A program made the translations under genes and the position numbers. The notes beneath the pieces are model-generated. The model had not been told where the DNA came from. It made no database searches and saw nothing but the letters and a program-made list of their open reading frames with translations. From an uncultured Clostridia bacterium (lineage in GTDB: Bacteria > Bacillota > Clostridia > Oscillospirales > Oscillospiraceae), in NCBI GenBank assembly GCA_947168005.1, contig CAMVKI010000002.1, forward strand, positions 1 to 51,500: 51,500 nucleotides of DNA, written 5' to 3'. Each line of letters starts with the position of its first letter. Positions within the stretch are counted from its first letter, which is position 1. This document shows, piece by piece, positions 16,930 through 26,777 of the stretch.

Positions 16930-17988
16930 ATGGAAAACCCCCTGGTATCCGTTGTCATCCCCGTGTATAACGGCGCGGCCTTTCTGGAGCGGGCGGCGGC
17001 CTCCGTCCTGGGCCAGCCCCGGGCGGACCGGCTGGAGCTGCTGATCGTGGACGACGGCAGCACCGACGGCACCGGGGCCATCTGTGACCGCATCGCCGCG
17101 GAGCACCCCGCCCCGGCGGTCCGGGTCTTCCACCAGGCCAACGGCGGGGCCTTCTCCGCCCGAAACCTGGGCATCGAGGCGTCCCAGGGCGCCTATATCG
17201 GCTTTCTCGACGCCGACGACTGGTGGGAGGCGGACTTTTTCGACGAGGCCCTGTTGGCCCTGCTGGAGGAGGACTTCGACCTGTACCGCTTCTCCTACCA
17301 TGCCGTCAGCATGAACCGCCGCTGGGAAAAGCCCTACGCCCTGGAGGACGAGGCCCGGCGGGAGCTGCCGCCGGACCCGGAGCGGCCCTACACCCTGGGC
17401 TTCTGGTCCTGCCTTTACAACCGGAAGCTCCTGGACCGGCACGGGATTCGCTATCTGCCCGTGCGGATCAACGAGGACATCCCCTTCGCCCATCTGACCA
17501 CGGCCCTGGCGCAATCCATCCGGTACAGCAGCCGGGTCATGATGGGCTACTGGGTCAACCCGGCCAGCTGCATCCACACCCACAGCGAGCGGGAGATCCT
17601 GGAGACCTCCCGGAAGGCCTTCGAGCTGGAGGAGGCGGATTTCCGGGCGAAGGGCTTTGCCGACTACTCCACCAAGCGCCAGGAGCTGACCATGATCCTG
17701 GAAAAGCTCCCCCGGCTCTGCTGTGAGATGGGCTGGAAGGAGCTGAAGGCCTATCTGGACGGGCCGGACTTCGCCATCCTCCGCCAGGACGAAATTCGCC
17801 CCTGGCAGAGCGCCGAGCCGACCCTGGCCGCCTGGCGGACCCACCCCTTCCGCTTCTGGCTGCGGTCCAGGCTCCACCCCGGCCTTTCCCTGTTTTTGAA
17901 GCGCCGGCTCTTTTCCCTGCGGATTCTCCAGCCCGTCGTGAGCTGGTTCCAATACAAGCTGATGTTCCGGTGGAAGCGGGTGAGGTAA
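16930..17988 (+). CDS. GT2-family glycosyltransferase
   Basis: VSVVIPVYNGAAFLERAAASVL, LIVDDGSTDGTGAICD, FLDADDWWEADFF. Confidence 0.93.
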   Translation: MENPLVSVVIPVYNGAAFLERAAASVLGQPRADRLELLIVDDGSTDGTGAICDRIAAEHPAPAVRVFHQANGGAFSARNLGIEASQGAYIGFLDADDWWEADFFDEALLALLEEDFDLYRFSYHAVSMNRRWEKPYALEDEARRELPPDPERPYTLGFWSCLYNRKLLDRHGIRYLPVRINEDIPFAHLTTALAQSIRYSSRVMMGYWVNPASCIHTHSEREILETSRKAFELEEADFRAKGFADYSTKRQELTMILEKLPRLCCEMGWKELKAYLDGPDFAILRQDEIRPWQSAEPTLAAWRTHPFRFWLRSRLHPGLSLFLKRRLFSLRILQPVVSWFQYKLMFRWKRVR

Positions 17989-17990
17989 TT

Positions 17991-19103
17991 ATGGCAGTCA
18001 AGACCCTGTTTTTCATTGAGACCCTGCGGGGCGGCGGCGCGGAGAAGGTGCTCTGCGACCTGGTCAACGCCATGGACCCGGAGAAATTCGAGATCACGGT
18101 CCAGACCCTCTGGAAGGCGGACGCGGCCCGGTTTCTGAAGCCCTGGATCCGCTATCGGTACTGCTATGCCGCCCCCGGCAGGCTGAACAGCCTGCGCAGC
18201 CGCGCGGAGGCCGCCGCGGGCCTGACCTACCCCCTGCACATCCGGGACAATTACGAGCTCGAGGTCGCCTATTTGGAGTTCGGCTCCACGAAGATTCTGG
18301 CGGGCTCCACCAACAAAAAAGCAAAGAAGCTTGCCTGGGTCCACAGCGATTTGGAGCGGAAGCTGGACGGGAAGCCCGAGACCCGGGCGAAGCTCGCCCG
18401 GCAGTACGCGGCCTACGACCGGATCGTCTGCGTCTCCAACACGGCGAAGGAGAGCTTCGTCCGTCTGTTCGGACGGGAATCCGAGGTCTCGGTGCTGTAT
18501 AACACCGTGGACGATGCCGCCATCCGGGAGAAGGCGGAGCTGACCCTGCCCGCGCTGCCCGCAAAGCGGCGGCTGAGTGTCGCGGCGGTGGGCCGCCTGT
18601 CTGAGGAGAAGTGCTACGACCGGCTGATTCGGGTCCACAAACAGCTTCTGGACGCGGGACTTGCCCACGATCTCTGGATCGTCGGGGAGGGGGACCAGCG
18701 GGGTGTGCTGGAAGCTCTGATCGCGGAGCTCGCCCTGACGGACTCCGTGAAGCTCTTTGGCTTTCAGTCCAACCCCTACCCCTTTATGAAGGCGGCGGAC
18801 CTGCTGGTCTGCTCCTCCCGCTACGAGGGCCTGAGCACCTTCGTCACCGAGGGCCTGGTCCTCGGAAAGCCCATTGTGACCACGGAGTGCTCCGGCATGC
18901 GGGAGCTGCTGGGGGATTCGGAATACGGCCTGATCGTGGAAAATGAGGAAGAGGCCCTCCGCGAGGGTATGGAGCGGCTGCTGCGCGGCGCCGCCCTGCG
19001 GGAGCGCTTCGCCGCCGCCGCGGCGGTCCGGGGCCGGGACTTCTCCGCCAGAGCGCGTGCCGGGGAAACGGAAGGCTTTTTTATCGACCTTCTTAAGGAA
19101 TGA
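17991..19103 (+). CDS. GT4-family glycosyltransferase
   Basis: KTLFFIETLRGGGAEKVLCDLVNAM, SVAAVGRLSEEKCYDRLI, VCSSRYEGLSTFVTEGLVLGKPIVTTECSGMREL. Confidence 0.93.
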   Translation: MAVKTLFFIETLRGGGAEKVLCDLVNAMDPEKFEITVQTLWKADAARFLKPWIRYRYCYAAPGRLNSLRSRAEAAAGLTYPLHIRDNYELEVAYLEFGSTKILAGSTNKKAKKLAWVHSDLERKLDGKPETRAKLARQYAAYDRIVCVSNTAKESFVRLFGRESEVSVLYNTVDDAAIREKAELTLPALPAKRRLSVAAVGRLSEEKCYDRLIRVHKQLLDAGLAHDLWIVGEGDQRGVLEALIAELALTDSVKLFGFQSNPYPFMKAADLLVCSSRYEGLSTFVTEGLVLGKPIVTTECSGMRELLGDSEYGLIVENEEEALREGMERLLRGAALRERFAAAAAVRGRDFSARARAGETEGFFIDLLKE

Positions 19104-20198
19104 GTGATTATGGACTATTACCTGCTGCTCGTGGTGATGGTGCTCTTTACGGCGCTGATCATGCACGGGACCCGGGAAAAAAATCTCCAATATGTGATCG
19201 TCGCCTGTCTGCTCCTGTACGCGATTTACGGTCTGCGGAACACCTACGAGATCGGCGACGACGTCAGAACCTCCTACCTGGCGAACTTCCGGAAAATGGA
19301 GACAATGAGCTGGGACGGGATCATCAGCTTCACAGAGGGCCGGAACACCTTGTTTTATTTCTTAACCAAGGCCTTCGCCGTGTATATCAGCACGGACTAT
19401 CAGCTCTATATCTCTGTGATCGCGGCCTTCGTCACGATCTGCTTCGGGCGGATGGTCTATCAATACTCGCCCGACCCGCTCCAGAGCATCCTCTATCATT
19501 TCGGCCTGCTGTATTTTACCTTCCACTTTTCCGCCCTGAAGCAGAGCATCGCCATGGCCTTCCTGATGCTGGCCTTCGACGCGATCATAGAGAAAAAGCC
19601 CATTAAATTCATCGTGATCGTTCTGCTGGCGGGCCAGATTCACCTCCCGGCGATGATCTTCCTGCCGGCCTACTGGATCGCGAAGATCAAGCCCGGCCGC
19701 GCCTATCTGCTGTTGCTGGTGGGCCTGCTGGTGCTGACCTATGTGTTCCGCAACGAGATTATCAATTTCCTGATGAAATACTATAAGGACGAGGAAGCCA
19801 GCATCGATCTCTCGGATGTGACCTTCCTGCGCACCAAGGCGCTGATTATGATTGTGATCGTAGCGGCGGCGGTGGTGTTCCGGGTGCCTACGACGGAGGA
19901 TCGGGTGTATGTCATCCTGCTGCAGCTCTGCGCCATGGCCATCGTGTTCCAGACCTTCTGCGGCTACAACAACATCTTCGAGCGGCTGGCGGACTATTAT
20001 TTCCAGTTCTCCGTCATCTTTATCCCCATGGTCTTCGACAAAAACGCCAAGCGAAGATCCCTGATCAACTGGCGGCTTCTCCAGGCGGCGGATACCATAG
20101 CGCCCTATCTGTTCTGCGGCTTCGGCGTCTACCGCTTTTTGAACGTCGCCCGCGGCGACTGGCATCTCTATCCCTTCAAATTCTTCTTCCAACAGTAG
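19104..20198 (+). CDS. EpsG-family membrane protein (putative polysaccharide polymerase)
   Basis: Polytopic; YAIYGLRNTYEIGDDVRTSYLANFRKM..., HFSALKQSIAMAFLMLAFDAIIEKKPIKFI..IHLPAMIFLPAYWIAK typical of EpsG. GTG start at 19104 or ATG at 19110. Confidence 0.82.
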   Translation: MIMDYYLLLVVMVLFTALIMHGTREKNLQYVIVACLLLYAIYGLRNTYEIGDDVRTSYLANFRKMETMSWDGIISFTEGRNTLFYFLTKAFAVYISTDYQLYISVIAAFVTICFGRMVYQYSPDPLQSILYHFGLLYFTFHFSALKQSIAMAFLMLAFDAIIEKKPIKFIVIVLLAGQIHLPAMIFLPAYWIAKIKPGRAYLLLLVGLLVLTYVFRNEIINFLMKYYKDEEASIDLSDVTFLRTKALIMIVIVAAAVVFRVPTTEDRVYVILLQLCAMAIVFQTFCGYNNIFERLADYYFQFSVIFIPMVFDKNAKRRSLINWRLLQAADTIAPYLFCGFGVYRFLNVARGDWHLYPFKFFFQQ

Positions 20199-20221
20199 AG
20201 CATCCTGCGAGGTGATTCCCA

Positions 20222-21274
20222 ATGACTGTCAGCGTGATCATTCCGGCCTATCAGTGCAGGGCCACCCTCCGGGAGACGGTCTCCCGGGTCCTCGGCATCG
20301 GGCTCCCCCTGGCGGAGCTCCTGCTGATCGACGACGGCTCCACCGACGGCACGGCGGCGCTCTGCGACGCCCTGGCGGGAGAATATCCCGCGGTCCGCTG
20401 TGTCCACAAGCCCAACGGCGGCGTCTCCTCGGCCCGGAATCTGGGAATCGAGGAGGCCAGGGGCGACTATCTCTGGTTCGTGGACGCCGACGACGGGGCC
20501 CTGCCCCTGCCCGCGGCGGCCCTGGAGGAGCTGGAGCGCTCCCAGCCGGGCGTGGTTCTCTTCGGCATGGAGTTCCGCTATTTCCGGGGCGAGCGGCTGA
20601 TGAAGACCGAGGCCCTCCGCTTCGGGCAGCGGCTGCTGCTGGAGCGGAACGAGCTGGGCCCGCGGTTCGCGGAGCTCTTCCGCACGAATTACCTCTCCCC
20701 GGTGTGGAACAAGCTGTTTCGCCGCAGCCTGCTGCTCGAAGGCGGCGTCCGCTTCGACCGGGGGCTCACCAACTACGAAGATTTGGCTTTTTCTCTGGAA
20801 GCGATGGCCCACAGCGCCCGCTGTCTGGTGCTTCCGGAGATCTGCTATCAATACAATACCGACTACGACCACGACCGGACCGTGGACCGGATCGCCAAAA
20901 TCGACGCCGTGGCGGCCAATACGGACCTGATCGCCAAGCGCTTTTTCGATCTGGCAGAGCGCTGCGGCTTTGCAGGCGAGGACCGGGAGGCCCTGAAGGC
21001 AATCGTGCTCCAAATCTATCTGGATCTGTTTTGGGTCAAGATGCAGACCGCCCCCCTTGGGGAGGTCCGGAAGCACTGCGCGGAATTCGCGGCAAACCGG
21101 AATTTCCGGGAATGCGCGGAGGCGCTTCCCCGGCTCTCCGAGGGGAGCCGGCGGCTCTGCGGGCAGCTCGTCGCCGGAAAGGCCCTGCCCATCTGGAGCC
21201 GGGTCCGTTACCGGAGCGTCCGGGCCAGGGCCGTCCGGGCGGTCAAGCCCCTGCTGAAACGAGGCGGAATATGA
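20222..21274 (+). CDS. GT2-family glycosyltransferase
   Basis: VSVIIPAYQCRATLRETVSRVL, LIDDGSTDGTAALCD, GGVSSARNLGIEEARG..FVDADD. Confidence 0.93.
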   Translation: MTVSVIIPAYQCRATLRETVSRVLGIGLPLAELLLIDDGSTDGTAALCDALAGEYPAVRCVHKPNGGVSSARNLGIEEARGDYLWFVDADDGALPLPAAALEELERSQPGVVLFGMEFRYFRGERLMKTEALRFGQRLLLERNELGPRFAELFRTNYLSPVWNKLFRRSLLLEGGVRFDRGLTNYEDLAFSLEAMAHSARCLVLPEICYQYNTDYDHDRTVDRIAKIDAVAANTDLIAKRFFDLAERCGFAGEDREALKAIVLQIYLDLFWVKMQTAPLGEVRKHCAEFAANRNFRECAEALPRLSEGSRRLCGQLVAGKALPIWSRVRYRSVRARAVRAVKPLLKRGGI

Positions 21275-22164
21275 ATCCATTGCTGCAAAAGCTGTTTCTG
21301 ACGCACAGCTATTTTACCGTCGCCCTCCGCCCCAGAGCGGAGCGGAGCGTCCTGGAGGAACCGGGCTTTACCCCGGCCTTCGTCCTGCCCGCCGAGGCCG
21401 CCCGCTGGGCGGCGGACCCCATGCTGGCGGAGGAGGACGGAAGGACCTGGCTCTTCTATGAGGCCGTGGAGAACGACCACGGCCACATCGAGGCCGCGGA
21501 AGTTCTGCCGGACGGCTCCCTGGGAGAGCCCCGAGTCATTTTGAAAGACGAATGTCACTACTCCTACCCCTTCGTCTTCCGCTGGCAGGGCATCTGGTAC
21601 ATGATTCCCGAGTCCTCGGCGGCGAGGGAGCTCCGGCTGTACCAGGCGGAGGCCTTTCCCTACCGATGGAAGCTCCGGGAGGTCCTGCTCCGGGAGCGGG
21701 CCGTGGACACCACGGTCTATGAATGGGACGGCGGTCTCCGGCTGCTGAGCTTTTTGACGGACGGGAAGACCGAGCGGGTGACGCCCAGGGCCTACAGTCT
21801 GCGCTTGAGCGCCGCCGAAGCCGCTCTGGAGCCGCTGGACTGGAAAGAGTACGACGGCCTCCGGGTCCGGGGCGCGGGACCGGTCTTCGCCGAGAACGGC
21901 GTCCTGTACCGGCCCGTCCAGCGGAATCAGGAGCAGCGCTACGGCGACGCCGTGGAGCTCGTCCGCCTGCGGGATACGGAGCAGTCCCACGCCGAGGAGC
22001 CCGCGGGGCGCCTGCAAACACCGCTGGGAAAACTGGCCGGGATTTACGTGGACGGCGCCCACAGCTACTGCCGCTCCTCCCGCTTCGAGGCCGTCGATCT
22101 GCGCCTCAGGGACTTCGACCTCTGGAAGCTGCCCCGGCGGCTGATCCGCCGCTTGAAAGGATAA
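21271..22164 (+). CDS. Glucosamine inositolphosphorylceramide transferase-like (GINT1 N-terminal, beta-propeller-like) protein
   Basis: AADPMLAEEDGRTWLFYEAVENDHGHIEAAEVLPDGSLGEPRVILKDECHYSYPFVFRWQGIWYMIPESSAARELRLYQAEAFPYRWKL. Starts with ATGA overlap at 21271. Confidence 0.7.
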   Translation: MNPLLQKLFLTHSYFTVALRPRAERSVLEEPGFTPAFVLPAEAARWAADPMLAEEDGRTWLFYEAVENDHGHIEAAEVLPDGSLGEPRVILKDECHYSYPFVFRWQGIWYMIPESSAARELRLYQAEAFPYRWKLREVLLRERAVDTTVYEWDGGLRLLSFLTDGKTERVTPRAYSLRLSAAEAALEPLDWKEYDGLRVRGAGPVFAENGVLYRPVQRNQEQRYGDAVELVRLRDTEQSHAEEPAGRLQTPLGKLAGIYVDGAHSYCRSSRFEAVDLRLRDFDLWKLPRRLIRRLKG

Positions 22165-22174
22165 GGAGCAAGAC

Positions 22175-23176
22175 ATGGACATTGATATCGTAGTTCTCTG
22201 GGTGGACGGCAGCGATCCCGCCTGGCAGGCCCAGAAGGCGAAGTACCAGGGCAAGACCCTGACCGACGCCAATTCCGTCAACCGCTTCCGGGACTGGGGC
22301 CTCATGCCCTACTGGTTCCGGGGGATCGAGCGCTTCGCCCCCTGGGTGCGGACCGTCCATTTCGTCACCTGCGGCCACGTGCCGGAGTTCCTGAACCTGG
22401 ACGCCCCCAGGCTGCACCACGTCCGCCACAGCGACTATATCCCTGCGGAGTATCTGCCCACCTTCAGCGCCAACACCATTGAGATGAATGTCCACCGGAT
22501 CCCCGGCCTGGCCGAGCGCTATGTGTTCTTCAACGACGACATGTTCCTGCTGCGGCCCCAGCCGGAGACGAATTTCTTCCGGGACGGCCTGCCCTGCACC
22601 TTCGGCGGGGAGGTCCCCGCCGCCTTCCGGGGCGTCCCGGGGATCTGGCAGCATCTGATTGCCAACGACCTGCGGGTCATCAACAACCACTTCCATAAGC
22701 CGGAGCAGGTCCGAAAAAACGGGAAAAAATACGCAAACCGGGCCTACCCCTGGAAGGACAATCTCCGCACCAGGCTGCTGGAGCGGCTCTACCCGGAGAA
22801 CTTCCTGGGCTTCAAGAACCTCCACGCCCCCGCCGCCTTCCTGAAATCGACCATGGAGAGGATCTGGGCGGAGGAGCCGGAGCTGCTGGAGGCAACCACC
22901 GCCAGGCGCTTCCGCTCCAACGAGGACGTGAACCAGTGGCTGGCCCTCTGGTGGCAGGTGGCCGCGGGGGAATTCAGCCCCTTCATGACGGACAACGTGG
23001 TGGAGGACTGCAGCCCCGATACCGTGGACCGGCTCTGCGGCCTGATCCGCGGTCAGGAGCACGACATGGTGTGCATCAACGACCCCTCCGGGGACATCCC
23101 CTTCGAGGCCCTCGCCGCCGAGCTGAAGGCGGCCTTCGAGACCATCCTGCCGGAGAAGAGCAGCTTTGAAAAATAA
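22175..23176 (+). CDS. Stealth-family sugar-phosphate transferase
   Basis: DIDIVVLWVDGSDPAWQAQKAKY, RFRDWGLMPYWFRGIERFAPWV, RYVFFNDDMFLLRP: Stealth CR1/CR2 motifs. Confidence 0.93.
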   Translation: MDIDIVVLWVDGSDPAWQAQKAKYQGKTLTDANSVNRFRDWGLMPYWFRGIERFAPWVRTVHFVTCGHVPEFLNLDAPRLHHVRHSDYIPAEYLPTFSANTIEMNVHRIPGLAERYVFFNDDMFLLRPQPETNFFRDGLPCTFGGEVPAAFRGVPGIWQHLIANDLRVINNHFHKPEQVRKNGKKYANRAYPWKDNLRTRLLERLYPENFLGFKNLHAPAAFLKSTMERIWAEEPELLEATTARRFRSNEDVNQWLALWWQVAAGEFSPFMTDNVVEDCSPDTVDRLCGLIRGQEHDMVCINDPSGDIPFEALAAELKAAFETILPEKSSFEK

Positions 23177-23205
23177 GCGTATTCCAACAATCATGGAGAA
23201 TCGGA

Positions 23206-24195
23206 ATGAGTGAACGAAAAAACAGACTGGACTATATCGACCGGGCCAAGGGAATTCTGATTATCCTTGTGGTGATCGGCCACATCTGGCAGGCCGGCAA
23301 GGTCTTTAATACGATTTACGTTTTTCACATGCCCGCCTTCTTCGTCATCAGCGGCCTGCTGCTGGGGATTACGAAATCCTACCGAAAGGGCTTCGGAAGC
23401 TTCTTCCTGCGGCGTCTCTATGCCTTTGGCATTCCATTCGTGTTTATTGAATTGCTTGGGGTGCTGACGGATATTATCCGAAACGGCGTCACCTTAAACT
23501 GGAAGGGCTATCTCTTCAACACCCTGAGCCTCCGCTACAACGACCATAATCTGTGGTTTATTGTTTCGCTCTTCCTGGTGGAGCTGATCTTCGCGGCGCT
23601 GGCGCTTCTGCTGCGGAAAAAATGGGCCGTGTGCGCCGCCGCTGCCGCCCTGTTTTTTGCGTCCTTCCTTCCGCTGGGGGGAATCCCGGTTTTGTCCACC
23701 CTGGCCTCCTCTATGAAATACCTGCCCTATTTCGTCGTCGGCTTCTACGGACGGGAGCTCCTGGAGCAGCGGCGTATCTGGCTGATCTGTCTCTCCGGGG
23801 CAGCGGTGCTGGCGGCCGGGCTGCTCTTCGGCCACAAATTTGCTGATTTGCGGATTCCGTTCCAGCCGCTGAAATATCTCATCCAAATCTGCTTCGGCAT
23901 CCTCGGAACGTACTTCGTTCTGCAAATCTCCGGGCCTCAGCCGCCGGAGCCCTTCAACCGGATTCTGAGCGGGGCCGGAAGGAATTCCATCATCATTTTC
24001 GGCACGCACCACATCATTTACGCGGCTGTGGGGGTCTTGCTGGGCATTTCCGACTTCGGTACGACGCCGCTCTGGGCGGGCCTGATTATGCTGGCGGCGG
24101 TGGCCGTCCTGGAGCCGCCGATCATCTATATCATCAACCGCTGGCTGCCCTTCCTGGCCGGAAAGCATTACCCGAAGCGTACAGCCGGAAACTGA
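23206..24195 (+). CDS. Acyltransferase 3 (OafA-like) membrane protein
   Basis: RLDYIDRAKGILIILVVIGHIWQAGKVFNTIYVFHMPAFFVISGLLLG. Confidence 0.9.
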   Translation: MSERKNRLDYIDRAKGILIILVVIGHIWQAGKVFNTIYVFHMPAFFVISGLLLGITKSYRKGFGSFFLRRLYAFGIPFVFIELLGVLTDIIRNGVTLNWKGYLFNTLSLRYNDHNLWFIVSLFLVELIFAALALLLRKKWAVCAAAAALFFASFLPLGGIPVLSTLASSMKYLPYFVVGFYGRELLEQRRIWLICLSGAAVLAAGLLFGHKFADLRIPFQPLKYLIQICFGILGTYFVLQISGPQPPEPFNRILSGAGRNSIIIFGTHHIIYAAVGVLLGISDFGTTPLWAGLIMLAAVAVLEPPIIYIINRWLPFLAGKHYPKRTAGN

Positions 24196-24225
24196 ATTGA
24201 AACTATCTGCTTTACGGAGGCTTTT

Positions 24226-25239
24226 ATGAGCATCAGAGAAAAGCTGAAAAAGGTCCTGCCCTCCTACCGAACGGAGCGCAGGATGAAGGAAGCCATGGAG
24301 GAGCTGAGGCAGGAGCTCCGGGAGATGGACAAAAAGCAGGAATACCTGTTCTGGCTCTCCCAGACCCGGCCCGGCGAGACCATGCAGCAAGCGAAGGAAC
24401 GCCTCATGCCGCAGCTTCCCAGGGCCACGGGCCGCCTGCGGAACATCCAGCTGGCGGAGAACCATATCCTGCGGCGGGTCAAAGAACTCTGCGATGCCAA
24501 CGGTCTGGGCCTCTTTCTGATCGGCGGGACCCTGCTGGGCGCCGTGCGGCACAGGGGCTTCATCCCCTGGGACAACGACGTGGACGTGGGCATGCTGATG
24601 CCCGACTATCTGAAGCTGCGGGAGCTGCTTGCCAAGGACCCGGAGCTCAGCCTGGAGTATTACTACAACTACGAGGTCGGCCTGCGGATGTCCAAGGTCA
24701 AGTTCCGGGCCGTGGACGTGTTCTGGATCGACATCATCGTCTTTGACCGGATCGACGCGACTCCGGAGAAGGCCGAAGCGGTCTGGGAGGAATCGGTCCG
24801 GGTCAACACGGCCTTCAGCCGTCAGATCCGGGAGCTCACGGAGCCCCTGCGGGACTCCTATCCCGGCAGACCGACGCCGAACCCGGCGCTGGACGGCCGG
24901 ATTGCCGCTCTGGCGGCAGAGCAGGCGGCAGCCTTCCCCGGCATCGGGGAGGGAGCGTACTTCTTCGGGAGCCTGGACACCCCCTTCTGGGCCAGGGACC
25001 CCCGGGGAATCAAGCTGTACAGCCGCCATTTCCCCCTGTGCAAAAACGCGGTGGAGTTCGAGGGCGTTTTCTACGACGCCTGGGACCACTATGAGGAGGC
25101 CCTGACGGACTTCTACGGCGATTACTGGTCCCTGCCCCGGTCCATCTCCGAGCCCCATTCCACGGAGCTGGACGAGGGTCTGGAGGAGGGCTTCGCCTAT
25201 CTGCGGAGCCGCGGGATCATTCCCGCTGACGAAGGATAA
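24226..25239 (+). CDS. LicD-family protein with N-terminal helical extension
   Basis: GLGLFLIGGTLLGAVRHRGFIPWDNDVDVGMLMPDYLKL. Confidence 0.92.
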   Translation: MSIREKLKKVLPSYRTERRMKEAMEELRQELREMDKKQEYLFWLSQTRPGETMQQAKERLMPQLPRATGRLRNIQLAENHILRRVKELCDANGLGLFLIGGTLLGAVRHRGFIPWDNDVDVGMLMPDYLKLRELLAKDPELSLEYYYNYEVGLRMSKVKFRAVDVFWIDIIVFDRIDATPEKAEAVWEESVRVNTAFSRQIRELTEPLRDSYPGRPTPNPALDGRIAALAAEQAAAFPGIGEGAYFFGSLDTPFWARDPRGIKLYSRHFPLCKNAVEFEGVFYDAWDHYEEALTDFYGDYWSLPRSISEPHSTELDEGLEEGFAYLRSRGIIPADEG

Positions 25240-25251
25240 GGAGGAAAAACT

Positions 25252-25716
25252 ATGGTGATCGGATATACCACCGGCGTCTACGATCTGTTTCACGTCGGCC
25301 ATCTGAACCTGCTGAAAAACGCCAAGGGGCTCTGCGACAAGCTCATCGTAGGTGTGACCGTGGACGAACTGGTGCTCTACAAGGGCAAGAGAGCCATGAT
25401 CCCCTTTGAGGACCGGATCGAGATTGTCCGGAGCTGCCGCTATGTGGACGCGGCGGTGCCCCAGTATGACATGGACAAGCTCAGCGCCTGCAAGAAGCTC
25501 GGGGCCTCCATCCTTTTTGTGGGCGACGACTGGTACGGCACGGAAAAATGGAAGCAATACGAGGAGGACTTCGCCCGGGAGGGGATCAAAATCATCTACT
25601 TCCCCTACACCAAGGGCGTCTCCTCCACCAAGATCACCCAGGCGCTCCACGACGCCAGAGGCTGGAGCACCGAGGCGGCCCAAAAGCTGATGAGCGGAGG
25701 CGAAAACAATGGTTGA
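25252..25716 (+). CDS. Adenylyltransferase/cytidylyltransferase-family protein (TagD/GCT-like)
   Basis: GYTTGVYDLFHVGHLNLLKNAKGLCDKLIVGVT (HxGH) and late GVSSTKI. Confidence 0.88.
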   Translation: MVIGYTTGVYDLFHVGHLNLLKNAKGLCDKLIVGVTVDELVLYKGKRAMIPFEDRIEIVRSCRYVDAAVPQYDMDKLSACKKLGASILFVGDDWYGTEKWKQYEEDFAREGIKIIYFPYTKGVSSTKITQALHDARGWSTEAAQKLMSGGENNG

Positions 25717-26749
25717 CAAGAATTACTGCATGAGCTCCTTCCTGGCCCTGCGCTACGTGGAGAAGCCCGGCGTCAGCTTCACCGACACCCTGCCCTATCG
25801 CCGCCCGGAGCTGAAGGAGGGTGAAAAATACCGGGTCCGCACAGCTGCGGACGTTGGCGAGGCGATCCGGAAGCAGCTGGAGCCCCTGAAGCGGAAGTAC
25901 GGCAAAATCGGCCTGCTCCTCTCCGGCGGCATGGACTCCTCCATCCTCGCCTCCTATCTGCCCGGCTGCGAGGCCTACACCTTCCGCTTTTTAGGCGGCG
26001 CCTTCCAGGCGGAGGAGCTCCGCCGGGCGGAGGGCTTCGCCGCCCGCAACGGCATGAAGCTCCACTACGTGGATATATCCTGGGAGAGCGTGGAACAGAG
26101 CATTGAGCCCGTCATGCGCTCCAAGGGCGGCCCGGTCCACTCCATCGAGCCCCAGCTCTATTACGCCGCCATGCAGGCGAAGCGGGACGGCGTGGAGCTG
26201 TTGGTCTTTGGCGACGGGGCGGACTACGTCTTCGGCGGCATGGATCAGCTTCTGTCCAAAGACTGGACCTTCGACGCATACATGGCCCGCAGCATTTACG
26301 TGGAGCCTGCCGAGGTCCTGAGGGAGCCGGTCAGCATGCAATACCTCTTTGAGCGCTACCGCCAGGGGGAAAAGATCGACTTCATGCGCTTTTATGACGT
26401 CGTGGTTACCGAGGAGAGCTACGGCTCCTATGAGAATGCTTTCTCCGCGGCGGGGATCGAGGCCTTCGATCCCTACGAGGCCATGGAGCGGGCGGAGCCT
26501 CTGGATCTGAAACGGATCCGGAGCGGCGAGTCCAAGTATCTGATCCGCGAGCTCTTCCGGATGCGCTATCCGGAGCTCCCCGTGCCGGAGAAGCTGCCCA
26601 TGCCCCGGCCCGTGGACGCCTATTTCAAGGACTGGACCGGCCCGGTCCGGTCGGAATTCCGGACCGATATCGACATGTCCCGTTATACCGGCAACCAGAA
26701 ATGGCTGATCTGGTGCCTGGAGCGGTTTCTGAACATGATCGAAGCATAA
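25709..26749 (+). CDS. Asparagine-synthase-related ATP-PPase lacking a glutaminase domain
   Basis: IGLLLSGGMDSSILASYL (PPi loop), LLVFGDGADYVFGGMDQLL; only about 50 residues precede the synthetase domain. Confidence 0.8.
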   Translation: MVDKNYCMSSFLALRYVEKPGVSFTDTLPYRRPELKEGEKYRVRTAADVGEAIRKQLEPLKRKYGKIGLLLSGGMDSSILASYLPGCEAYTFRFLGGAFQAEELRRAEGFAARNGMKLHYVDISWESVEQSIEPVMRSKGGPVHSIEPQLYYAAMQAKRDGVELLVFGDGADYVFGGMDQLLSKDWTFDAYMARSIYVEPAEVLREPVSMQYLFERYRQGEKIDFMRFYDVVVTEESYGSYENAFSAAGIEAFDPYEAMERAEPLDLKRIRSGESKYLIRELFRMRYPELPVPEKLPMPRPVDAYFKDWTGPVRSEFRTDIDMSRYTGNQKWLIWCLERFLNMIEA

Positions 26750-26777
26750 TGGCCGCCTGGCCGGAAAGGAAAACGAC

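Noticed and set aside
16078-17952. 624-aa minus-strand ORF opposite the deacetylase and GT2 genes
   Set aside because: Antisense frame without motifs, while the plus strand shows clear deacetylase and GT2 signatures.
20212-22164. 650-aa ORF joining the GT2 region with the GINT1-like gene
   Set aside because: The N-terminal half is an out-of-frame read of the GT2 gene. The real CDS starts at ATG 21271 (ATGA overlap).
25285-25300. parS-like start CTGTTTCACGTC
   Set aside because: Only the left half matches, and it is explained by the coding sequence of the HxGH motif (LFHVGH).
23494-25719. 741-aa minus-strand ORF across the acyltransferase, LicD and cytidylyltransferase genes
   Set aside because: Runs antisense through three well-supported genes and has no recognisable domain.
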